From Acetobacteraceae bacterium (GTDB taxonomy: Bacteria; Pseudomonadota; Alphaproteobacteria; Acetobacterales; Acetobacteraceae), in the NCBI GenBank assembly GCA_019689515.1, contig JADGHI010000137.1, positions 1 to 8,602 on the forward strand: DNA of 8,602 bases. Reading direction: 5' to 3'. The translations under genes were made by a program, and so were the position numbers. Position 1 is the first letter of the stretch. The number at the start of each line of letters is the position of its first letter. Shown piece by piece: positions 1 through 6,018 of the stretch. The notes under the pieces are model-generated. The model worked only from the letters and a program-made list of their open reading frames with translations, did no database searches and was not told where the DNA came from.

Positions 1-17
1 TTGTGTATATGAGACAG
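1..17 (+). other. Probable Tn5/Nextera mosaic-end adapter remnant at the left edge
   Basis: Bases 2-17 read TGTGTATATGAGACAG. The last 16 bases of the 19-base Tn5 mosaic end used in Nextera libraries are TGTGTATAAGAGACAG, so 15 of 16 match, with the mismatch at base 10. The stretch sits at the extreme edge and is AT-rich next to very GC-rich DNA. The likely explanation is untrimmed adapter at a contig end, so native sequence would begin at about base 18. The alternative, a true IS50/Tn5 end, is less likely: the outside end matches no better and no transposase is visible. Confidence 0.75.
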
Positions 18-24
18 CCCGCCC

Positions 25-58
25 GCCCGCCGGCCTGCCAGGGGAGCGGCCGGCGGGC
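25..58 (+). terminator. Strong GC hairpin upstream of the TRAP permease genes (terminator or attenuator)
   Basis: The arms GCCCGCCGGCC (25-35) and GGCCGGCGGGC (48-58) are perfect 11-base reverse complements around a 12-base loop. They are followed by CTTTCC, a weak T tract. The hairpin ends 33 bases before the DctQ start. In TRAP operons the binding-protein gene commonly precedes the permease genes, so this could terminate an upstream gene or partly attenuate read-through, keeping permease expression below that of the binding protein. The fold is seen directly; the function is inferred. The structure may also explain why assembly broke just to its left. Confidence 0.5.
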
Positions 59-91
59 CTTTCCTCCGCCCTCCAGGAGACAGCTCCGCCG

Positions 92-763
92 ATGCAGCGC
101 CTGCTCCTCGGCATAGACCGGTTGAGCACCGTCATCGGCCAGACCTTCGCCTGGTCGATCCTGGTGCTGACCGCGGTCGTCGTCTACGAGGTCGTCGCCC
201 GCTACGTCTTCCGCGCGCCGACCACCTGGGGCTACGACGCCTCCTACATGCTCTACGGCACGCTGTTCATGATGGCCGGCGCCTACACGCTGAGCCGCAA
301 CGGGCATGTGCGCGGCGACTTCCTCTACCGCATGATGGCGCCGCGCCGGCAGGCGATGCTCGACCTGGTGCTCTACTTCCTGTTCTTCTTCCCCGGGATC
401 TTCGCCTTCATGATCTCGGGCTGGCACTACTTCCTGGAGAGCTATCTCCAGAACGAGCGGACCATGTTCAGCCCGTCGGGACCGGTGATCTGGCCGTTCA
501 AGTTCCTCATCCCGCTCGTCGGCTTCCTGCTGCTGCTCCAGGGTCTCGTCGAGGTGGTGCGCTGCGTGCAGTGCATCCGCGACGGCCAATGGCCGCAACG
601 CCTGCACGACGTGGAGGAGCTGGAGGCGCGCATCCTCGCCGAGGCCGAGGCGGCGCGCGAGGCGGACCAGCCGGGCGCGGCGCTGGCCGGGCACGCGCGC
701 GGCGCGACCCGCGGCCCCTCGCCGCTGCACGAGCGCGCCGGCGACCAGCAGGACGGACGTTAG
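92..763 (+). CDS. TRAP transporter small permease (DctQ-like, FcbT2/TakQ branch)
   Basis: This is the small membrane subunit of a TRAP transporter. It pairs with the large permease encoded next to form the cation-driven inner-membrane part that takes a solute from a periplasmic binding protein. The 223-residue product has four likely membrane segments, at about 17-39, 50-68, 90-110 and 132-157. It shows family-typical stretches: ARYVFRAPTTWGYD (36-49) after helix 1 and HVRGDFLYRMM (72-82) after helix 2. The long loop around 111-130 (YLQNERTMFSPSG) resembles the mannitol/chloroaromatic/keto-acid branch of the family. AGGAG at 75-79 lies 12 bases before the ATG and supports this start. The large permease begins 18 bases after the stop, consistent with one transcript. 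Oddly, residues 166-223 form a hydrophilic tail: first acidic and Ala/Glu-rich (possible coiled coil at 174-192), then Gly/Arg-rich. That is longer than most small permeases. The substrate cannot be told from sequence. Confidence 0.9.
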   Translation: MQRLLLGIDRLSTVIGQTFAWSILVLTAVVVYEVVARYVFRAPTTWGYDASYMLYGTLFMMAGAYTLSRNGHVRGDFLYRMMAPRRQAMLDLVLYFLFFFPGIFAFMISGWHYFLESYLQNERTMFSPSGPVIWPFKFLIPLVGFLLLLQGLVEVVRCVQCIRDGQWPQRLHDVEELEARILAEAEAAREADQPGAALAGHARGATRGPSPLHERAGDQQDGR

Positions 764-781
764 GTAGGAAGCCCCACGACG

Positions 782-2197
782 ATGAGCGACGCCGCGCTCG
801 GCCTCACCCAGCTGGGGCTGTTCCTGTTCTTCATCCTCCTCGGCTTCCCGATCGCCTTCACGCTGATGGCGATGGGGCTGTTCTTCGGCTATCTCGGCAT
901 GGGAGAGCGCGTCTTCGACCTGCTGGTGCAGCGCACCTACGCGGTGATGGCGAACGACGTGCTGATCTCCGTCCCGCTCTTCGTCTTCATGGGCTACATC
1001 ATCGAGCGGGCGAACATCCTCGACCGGCTGTTCCGGTCGCTCCAGATGGCGAGCGGCAACATCCCGGGCTCGCTCGCGGTGGCGACGCTCGCCACCTGCG
1101 CGCTCTTCGCGACCGCCACGGGGATCGTCGGGGCGGTGGTGACGCTGATGGGCCTGCTCGCCTTCCCGGCGATGCTGCGCGCGGGCTACGACGTGCGCCT
1201 CGCCGCGGGCGTGACCTGCGCCGGAGGGTGCCTCGGCATCCTGATCCCGCCCTCGGTGATGCTGATCCTCTACGGCGCGACCGCGGGCGTGTCGGTGGTG
1301 CAGCTCTACGCGGCGGCCTTCATCCCCGGCGTGATGCTGGCGGTTCTCTACATCGCCTACGCGGTGGGCGTGGCGGTCGTGAGCCCCTCCAAGGCGCCGC
1401 GGCTGCCGCCGGAGGAGGTGAACGTGCCGATGGCGCGGATCCTGCTCGCCCTCCTCACCTCCTTCTTCCCGCTGGCACTGCTGATCGCGGCGGTGCTCGG
1501 CGCGATCCTCATGGGCCTCGCCACGCCGTCGGAGGCGGCGGCGATGGGCTCGCTCGGCGCGATCCTGCTGGCGATCGTCTACCGCGCCTTCTCCTGGGAC
1601 AAGCTGAAGGAGAGCGTGTACCTCACGGCGAGGACCAGCGCGATGGTGTGCTGGCTGTTCGTCGGCTCCTTCATCTTCTCCTCGGTCTTCGGCTACCTCG
1701 GCGGGCAGCAGCTGGTGGAGGAATTCGTCAAGGGGCTGCCGCTCAACCAGTTCACCTTCATGCTGCTGGCGCAGGCGATCATCTTCGTCCTCGGCTGGCC
1801 GCTGGAGTGGACGGAGATCATCGTGATCTTCGTGCCGATCTTCCTGCCGCTGCTCGACGACTTCAACGTCTCGCCGCTGTTCTTCGGCGTCCTGATCGCG
1901 CTGAACCTGCAGACCAGCTTCCTCAGCCCGCCGGTGGCGATGGCGACCTTCTACCTCAAGGGCGTGGCCCCGCGGCACGTGCGGCTCGAGGACATCTTCG
2001 CCGGCGTCATGCCGTTCATCCTCATCGTCGTGTTCTGCATGCTCTGCGTCTATTTCTTCCCCGGCCTCGTCACCTGGCTGCCGGACCAGCTCTACGGCTA
2101 CACGCCGTCGGCCGACGCGCCGCCGGTGCAGCTCGACGCCACACCGCAGGGCGGCTTCCAGGAGGAAGAGGCGGTGCAGCTCCCGTCGCTGAATTAG
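782..2197 (+). CDS. TRAP transporter large permease (DctM-like, FcbT3/TakM branch)
   Basis: This is the large membrane subunit, thought to form the transport path and couple solute uptake to a sodium or proton gradient. The 471-residue product is very hydrophobic, with a dozen or so membrane segments across residues 8-430. Family hallmarks are visible: GYDVRLAAGVTCAGG followed by LGILIPPSVMLILYG (135-165), GLATPSEAAAMGSLGA (245-260), and NLQTSFLSPPVA (375-386) near the end. An AGGAA at 766-770, 11 bases before the ATG, supports the start. The gene follows the small permease by 18 bases and precedes the hydratase-like gene by 30 bases. Characterised members of this branch carry 4-chlorobenzoate (FcbT) or 2-oxoacids (TakPQM), which is suggestive only, because the specificity-setting binding protein is not in the window. 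The last 30 residues or so (442-471) are a Pro/Gln/Glu-rich hydrophilic tail beyond the usual end. Confidence 0.93.
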   Translation: MSDAALGLTQLGLFLFFILLGFPIAFTLMAMGLFFGYLGMGERVFDLLVQRTYAVMANDVLISVPLFVFMGYIIERANILDRLFRSLQMASGNIPGSLAVATLATCALFATATGIVGAVVTLMGLLAFPAMLRAGYDVRLAAGVTCAGGCLGILIPPSVMLILYGATAGVSVVQLYAAAFIPGVMLAVLYIAYAVGVAVVSPSKAPRLPPEEVNVPMARILLALLTSFFPLALLIAAVLGAILMGLATPSEAAAMGSLGAILLAIVYRAFSWDKLKESVYLTARTSAMVCWLFVGSFIFSSVFGYLGGQQLVEEFVKGLPLNQFTFMLLAQAIIFVLGWPLEWTEIIVIFVPIFLPLLDDFNVSPLFFGVLIALNLQTSFLSPPVAMATFYLKGVAPRHVRLEDIFAGVMPFILIVVFCMLCVYFFPGLVTWLPDQLYGYTPSADAPPVQLDATPQGGFQEEEAVQLPSLN

Positions 2198-2227
2198 CGC
2201 CGGCTCGGCGGGGCGACGGAGAGGCGG

Positions 2228-3055
2228 ATGACGGCATCCATGGCGGATCGGCCCGCGGCGCGGCGCCGGGTGGCGACGGCGCCTTCCGAAACCGGCGCGG
2301 CGGGGTGGCTCGCCGAGGCGCTGGTGACCGGCAACCCCCTGGCGCCGCTGCCGGAGGCGCTCGCCCCGCGTACAGTGCGGGGGGGTGAGCGGCTGGCCCT
2401 CGCGGTGCTCGAGGAAGCGGGGCTGACGGCCTGTGGGGTCCGCGTCGCACCCGGCCCGGGCGGCGGAGGGCGGCGCCCCGTGGCGGGGCCGATGATCGAA
2501 TCCCGGCTGCTGCCCGATGGCGCCTCGATCGCCCTGCCGACGCTGCGCCATGTCGTGGCCACGGCGGCGGTCGTGGGAGTGCTCGCCCGAGACCTTCCGC
2601 CCCTGCGCCGGGGCGTGCCGGAGGACGCGCCGGAATTCTCCGCGCTGCATCCGGCAATCGATGTGGGGGCCAGCCGGTTCCGGGATCCGCCCCGCACGGC
2701 GGCGCTCCTCGCGGCGGATCTCGGCGGGCTTGGCTTCGTCGTGGCCGGGCGCGGGGCCGCCGTCCCGCCCGACGGCGGCGGCGGTGGGCCGGTGGTGCTG
2801 GAGCCGGCCGGAGGGCCAGGGCGGCCGCGGGGCCGGCGTGGCGGCGGCATCTCCGCGTCCGAAGCCGCGCCGGTGGTGGACCTGCTCGCGGCCCTCGTGC
2901 CCGCGGCGGCCGCGGCGCGTCGGCTGGGCGGGCTGCCCGCCGGCGCGATCCTGGTGGCCGCGGGCCTGTCGTCGCCGATCACGCCGGAGCCTGGGATGCT
3001 CCTGCGCGCGCGGTTCGGGCCAGGCTTCGGCCGGGTGACCGTCACTTTCGCGTGA
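2228..3055 (+). CDS. Diverged 2-keto-4-pentenoate hydratase-like protein (MhpD/FAH fold), metal ligands not conserved
   Basis: The 275-residue product resembles 2-keto-4-pentenoate hydratases and 4-oxalocrotonate decarboxylases in gene length and in landmark order: LAEALVTGNPLAPLPEA (28-44), GPMIESRLLPDGASI (87-101), VLARDLPP (118-125), HPAIDVGASRF (141-151), GGLGFVVAG (166-174) and a C-terminal LPAGAILVAAGLSSP with RFGPGFGRVTVTF (236-274). Family members bind a divalent metal through three acidic residues, an ExE pair just before the xRDLP stretch and a Glu in HPAIE. Here the pair aligns with Thr112 and Ala114, and the third position is Asp145. The usual Lys in the GxK segment appears to be Arg72. 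It may therefore be inactive, or act differently, for example as a binding partner. Residues 183-207 are Gly/Arg/Pro-rich low complexity. GGAG at 2218-2221 is 6 bases before the chosen ATG; the next ATG, at 2240, is too far from it. It lies 30 bases after the TRAP large permease, so it is probably in that operon. The fold assignment is by motif reading; the loss of activity is inference. Confidence 0.6.
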   Translation: MTASMADRPAARRRVATAPSETGAAGWLAEALVTGNPLAPLPEALAPRTVRGGERLALAVLEEAGLTACGVRVAPGPGGGGRRPVAGPMIESRLLPDGASIALPTLRHVVATAAVVGVLARDLPPLRRGVPEDAPEFSALHPAIDVGASRFRDPPRTAALLAADLGGLGFVVAGRGAAVPPDGGGGGPVVLEPAGGPGRPRGRRGGGISASEAAPVVDLLAALVPAAAAARRLGGLPAGAILVAAGLSSPITPEPGMLLRARFGPGFGRVTVTFA

Positions 3056-3149
3056 ACTAAGTCCGGGCGAGGACGGCCGCAGGCCCGCCGCCCATACGCA
3101 GGCCAATAGCCCGAACGGCGTCCTCCGCAATATTCGCCTTTTCACGGGA

Positions 3150-3160
3150 CCCGAATCGGG
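3150..3160. repeat. 11-base palindrome CCCGA-A-TCGGG in the MFS leader
   Basis: The arms CCCGA (3150-3154) and TCGGG (3156-3160) are perfect reverse complements around a single central A. It sits about 130 bases before the MFS start, in relatively AT-rich surroundings, so it could be a half of an operator. In GC-rich DNA an 11-base palindrome can arise by chance, and no second copy is obvious in the leader. Confidence 0.25.
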
Positions 3161-3236
3161 CAAAGGAATTGCGGTCGTCGAGAATTCGGCGAGAGTCGGT
3201 CCGTCAGTGGCCGCCTCTCGGCACGGGCCGCTGGCG

Positions 3237-3258
3237 GCGTCGCACGACAAGGCGACGC
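3237..3258 (+). repeat. Small hairpin in the MFS 5' leader
   Basis: GCGTCGC (3237-3243) pairs with GCGACGC (3252-3258) around an 8-base loop, ACGACAAG. The hairpin ends 34 bases before the MFS ATG and leaves the AGGAA ribosome binding site free. It is not followed by a T tract, so it is not a terminator. It could be a transcript-stabilising leader hairpin or a regulator site; no known riboswitch pattern is visible. Confidence 0.3.
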
Positions 3259-3292
3259 ATAACAACGATAAGGTAGGGCAGGAACGGACGTC

Positions 3293-5065
3293 ATGGCGAC
3301 ACAGGTCCCGACCGCGGTCGCGGAGAACCGTCCGATGACGCGCGAGGAGCGCAAAGTCATCGTCGCCTCTTCGTTGGGCACCGTCTTCGAGTGGTACGAT
3401 TTCTACCTCTACGGATCGCTGGCGGCGATCATCGGCGTGAAATTCTTCGGCCAGTTCCCGGAAACCACGCGCAACATCTTCGCCCTGCTGGCCTTCGCCG
3501 CGGGCTTCCTGGTGCGGCCATTCGGAGCGCTGATCTTCGGCCGGCTCGGGGACCTGGTGGGACGGAAGTACACCTTCCTCATCACCATCATGATCATGGG
3601 CACCTCGACCTTCCTGGTCGGCCTTCTGCCCACCTCGGCCGATATCGGCATCGCCGCCGCGATCATCCTGATCGCGCTGCGCCTGCTGCAGGGCCTCGCA
3701 CTCGGCGGCGAATACGGCGGCGCCGCCACCTACGTGGCGGAGCACGCGCCGCAGAACAGGCGCGGCTTCTACACCTCCTGGATCCAGACCACTGCGACGG
3801 CCGGGCTCTTCCTCTCGCTGCTCGTGATCCTGTTCACGCAGCAGATCCTCGGCAACGAGGCATTCGCCGCCTGGGGCTGGCGCGTGCCGTTCCTGATCTC
3901 GATCGTACTGCTCGGCATCTCCGTCTGGATCCGGCTGAAGCTCGAGGAAAGCCCCGCCTTCGTCCGGATGAAGGCGCAGGGCACGCAGTCCAAGGCGCCG
4001 CTGTCGGAGGCCTTCGGCCAGTGGCGCAACGCGCGGGTCGCGCTGCTCGCCCTGCTCGGCCTGGTCGCCGGCCAGGGCGTGGTCTGGTACACGGGCCAGT
4101 TCTACGCGCTGTTCTTCCTGCAATCCATCCTCAAGGTGGAAAATTATACCGCGAACCTGCTGGTGGCCTGGTCGCTGGTTCTCGGCACCGGCTTCTTCGT
4201 GGTCTTCGGCTGGCTCTCGGACAAGATCGGCCGCAAGCCGATCATCCTGGGCGGCTGCCTGCTCGCGGTCCTCACCTACTTCCCGCTGTTCCAGGCGCTG
4301 ACGGCAACCGCGAACCCGGCCCTCTACCAGGCGCAGCAGTCGGTCAGGGTGGCGGTCAGCGCGCATCCGGAGAACTGCTCCTTCCAGTTCAACCCGACGG
4401 GCACGGCGCAGTTCACCTCTCCCTGCGACATCGCCAAGGCGACGCTCGCGCGGCTCGCCGTCACCTACACGCAGGAGGATGCGCCGCCCGGCGTCATAGC
4501 CTCGGTGCGCGTGGGCGACCGGGTGATCCAGGCCTTCGACGCCTCAACCCTCACCCCGCAGGAGCGCGCGGCGCAGACGGCGCGCTTCAACCGCGAGCTG
4601 GCCGAGGCGGTCACGGCCGCGGGCTACCCGCCGGCCGCGAACCCCTCCGTGGTGCGGATGTCGCATCCCTTCGACATCGCCCGGCCGCAGGTCGCCACCG
4701 TCATCGGCATCCTGTTCATCCTGGTGCTCTACGTCACCATGGTCTATGGGCCGATCGCGGCGGCGCTGGTCGAGCTGTTCCCGACGCGCATCCGCTACAG
4801 CGCCATGTCGCTGCCCTACCACATCGGCAATGGCTGGTTCGGCGGCCTGCTGCCGGCCACCTCCTTCGCCATCGTGGCCCAGACCGGCGACATCTACGCC
4901 GGCCTCTGGTACCCGATCGGCGTCGCCCTGATGACGGTGATCGTCGGCCTGATCTTCATTCCGGAGACCAGGAAGCGCGACATCTTCGCCGCGGATGAGG
5001 CCAGGAGTGCGGCGGTGCCGGCGGGCGCGCTGGGCGCCGGCCCGGCGAAGGCGGTCGGCTCCTGA
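3293..5065 (+). CDS. MFS transporter, metabolite:H+ symporter (MHS) type, with a large loop insert
   Basis: This is an inner-membrane secondary carrier of the major facilitator superfamily, proton-symporter branch that includes ProP, KgtP and ShiA. Likely solutes are carboxylates or compatible-solute-like compounds; the exact one cannot be told. The 590-residue product has about 12 membrane segments, near 23-48, 60-82, 94-113, 117-141, 160-182, 195-216, 248-275, 288-307, 316-338, 467-489, 502-528 and 537-556. Diagnostic motifs are FEWYDFYLYG in helix 1 (32-41), motif A GRLGDLVGRK (83-92), LRLLQGLALGGEYGG (129-143), the second motif A GWLSDKIGRKP (306-316) and the C-terminal PETRKRD (557-563). 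AGGAA at 3280-3284, 8 bases upstream, supports the ATG. It is unusual in length: most MHS carriers are about 430-550 residues. The excess is a hydrophilic insert at about 339-464 between helices 9 and 10, which topology puts in the periplasm and which has two cysteines (362 and 378). The gene has its own leader and ends facing the glycosyltransferase operon. Confidence 0.9.
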   Translation: MATQVPTAVAENRPMTREERKVIVASSLGTVFEWYDFYLYGSLAAIIGVKFFGQFPETTRNIFALLAFAAGFLVRPFGALIFGRLGDLVGRKYTFLITIMIMGTSTFLVGLLPTSADIGIAAAIILIALRLLQGLALGGEYGGAATYVAEHAPQNRRGFYTSWIQTTATAGLFLSLLVILFTQQILGNEAFAAWGWRVPFLISIVLLGISVWIRLKLEESPAFVRMKAQGTQSKAPLSEAFGQWRNARVALLALLGLVAGQGVVWYTGQFYALFFLQSILKVENYTANLLVAWSLVLGTGFFVVFGWLSDKIGRKPIILGGCLLAVLTYFPLFQALTATANPALYQAQQSVRVAVSAHPENCSFQFNPTGTAQFTSPCDIAKATLARLAVTYTQEDAPPGVIASVRVGDRVIQAFDASTLTPQERAAQTARFNRELAEAVTAAGYPPAANPSVVRMSHPFDIARPQVATVIGILFILVLYVTMVYGPIAAALVELFPTRIRYSAMSLPYHIGNGWFGGLLPATSFAIVAQTGDIYAGLWYPIGVALMTVIVGLIFIPETRKRDIFAADEARSAAVPAGALGAGPAKAVGS

Positions 5066-5078
5066 CGCGACGGCTGGA

Positions 5079-5092
5079 CGGGGCGGGCCCCG
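5079..5092. terminator. GC palindrome between convergent genes (possible bidirectional terminator)
   Basis: CGGGGC (5079-5084) and GCCCCG (5087-5092) are perfect inverted arms with only GG between them. It lies in the 62-base gap between the MFS stop and the stop of the facing glycosyltransferase. The position suits a shared terminator, but there is no T tract on either side and the loop is tight, so this is a weak candidate. I see no better terminator in the gap. Confidence 0.25.
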
Positions 5093-5127
5093 CAGCATAC
5101 CGCAGGTCCGGCACGGCGGCCCCCACT

Positions 5128-6018
5128 CTAGAGGTCGAGGATCCGGCGCGGCTCCGCCCGCCCGCGCAGCAGATCCAGCAGCGCCAGCAGGTTGCCGCGG
5201 AACCGGCCGAAGCGGTCCACCTCCGGCTCCGGTGCGAAGGAGCGCAGGGCGTTGATCGCGCAGTGGCGTAGCGCGCTCGGGATGGCGTGGCTCCAGGGAA
5301 AGCTGCCCTTGCGCGCGAGGTAGATCGGATTGACCACCTGGCTGTAGCCGAGCCGGAGGCCCGGCGTGCGCGCCGACTTCACGCCGAGATGCACGCCGCG
5401 CGCGCCCGCGAGCCGCAGGATCGCGCCGCCGCTCAGCGCGGCGAGGCGGCGGGTGAAGTCGATGTCCTCGTACCAGGCATAGAGCGGCAGTGCCTCGTCG
5501 AAGCGCAGGCCGTGCGCGCGCACCGGCGCGAGGCGGATCGCCATGTTGCAGCCATAGCCGTTGAAGTGCGGCGTGGTGGCGAGCGGATCGGCGGGGCGTG
5601 GGTCGCGCGCGAGGATCGCGCGGCCTTCCTCGACCGGGATGCCCGGCCCCTTCGCGCCATCGGCGACGACATGGCCCGTGGCGACGACGCAGTCGGGCCG
5701 CGCCACCATCACCGATTCGAGCACGGCGAGGTAATCGGGCGCAGGCAGGAAGTCGTCGTCGAGGAACAGCACCACGTCGCAGTCCGGCCCGGCAGCGTCG
5801 AGGATGACGTTGCGCTGGCGCGGCAGCCCGGCCTCCGAGCGGAGGAAGGTAATCTCCGGATGCGCCTCGGGCAGCGATGCGACGTCCTCCGGCCCGACAT
5901 GGCAGACCAGCACGCGGTCCGGCGTGCGACTCTGGCGGGCGAGTTCGGCGAGCGTCTCTGCGAGGATCGCCGCGCGGCCGCGCGTCGCGATGCCTATGGC
6001 GATGCGGAGGCGGCTCAT
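5128..6018 (-). CDS. Glycosyltransferase family 2 (GT-A fold), last gene of the cluster
   Basis: This is a cytoplasmic or membrane-associated transferase predicted to add a sugar from a nucleotide-sugar donor to a growing glycan. The 296-residue product starts with the GT2 nucleotide-binding strand RIAIGIATRGR (5-15). It has GLPRQRNVILDAAG (64-77) before the metal-binding triad VVLFLDDDF (Asp 87-89), the segment FNGYGCNMAIR (152-162) and the acceptor-side acidic motif YEDIDFTRRL (183-192; Glu184/Asp185 as likely catalytic-base region), followed by GVHLG (208-212). The start is placed at base 6018 because its ATG overlaps the upstream gene's stop (ATGA, 6015-6018) and the GT2 domain begins within five residues. 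A start at 6204 would add 62 low-complexity Arg/Ala residues read from inside the neighbour. No strong ribosome binding site precedes it, so translational coupling is likely. Donor and acceptor are unknown. No membrane anchor is evident, and its length fits a single-domain GT2. Confidence 0.87.
   Translation of the reverse strand: MSRLRIAIGIATRGRAAILAETLAELARQSRTPDRVLVCHVGPEDVASLPEAHPEITFLRSEAGLPRQRNVILDAAGPDCDVVLFLDDDFLPAPDYLAVLESVMVARPDCVVATGHVVADGAKGPGIPVEEGRAILARDPRPADPLATTPHFNGYGCNMAIRLAPVRAHGLRFDEALPLYAWYEDIDFTRRLAALSGGAILRLAGARGVHLGVKSARTPGLRLGYSQVVNPIYLARKGSFPWSHAIPSALRHCAINALRSFAPEPEVDRFGRFRGNLLALLDLLRGRAEPRRILDL

Larger units (their letters stand above)
3056..3292 (+). promoter_or_regulatory. 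Leader region of the MFS transporter gene
   Basis: These 237 bases separate the TRAP-operon end from the MFS gene and are less GC-rich than the flanking genes, especially around 3128-3185 and 3258-3285. The region probably holds the promoter of the MFS gene, but I cannot point to a convincing -35/-10 or -24/-12 pair. It contains the 11-base palindrome and the 7-bp hairpin listed separately. The ribosome binding site AGGAA (3280-3284) is 8 bases before the ATG. I see no small gene with a plausible start and coding character in it. Confidence 0.4.

Noticed and set aside
17..31. GCCC tandem run as a microsatellite
   Set aside because: Only about three copies, and they merge into the hairpin arm; too short to call a repeat, and next to a suspected adapter junction.
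571..2388. 605-codon open frame on the plus strand over both TRAP genes
   Set aside because: It is a shifted frame of DctQ/DctM: the translation is Arg/Ala/Gly-rich with no domain or membrane pattern, while the other frame gives textbook permeases.
2767..2850. Possible frameshift in the Gly/Arg-rich part of the hydratase-like gene
   Set aside because: The reading frame resumes with good family-like C-terminal motifs, and the other frames there do not restore family-like sequence; it is better read as a low-complexity loop.
2070..3045. Two minus-strand open frames opposite the hydratase-like gene
   Set aside because: Both are low-complexity Arg/Pro/Ala/Ser translations typical of the antisense strand of GC-rich genes; neither has a recognisable motif.
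3391..4998. 535-codon plus-strand open frame inside the MFS gene
   Set aside because: It is the shifted shadow of the MFS gene, Arg/His/Pro-rich with no membrane segments.
5127..5145. Polylinker-like TCTAGA...GGATCC near the convergent junction
   Set aside because: It recalls a cloning-vector polylinker, but the spacing and intervening bases differ and it encodes the in-frame C-terminus (RRILDL, stop) of the GT2, so it is most likely chance.
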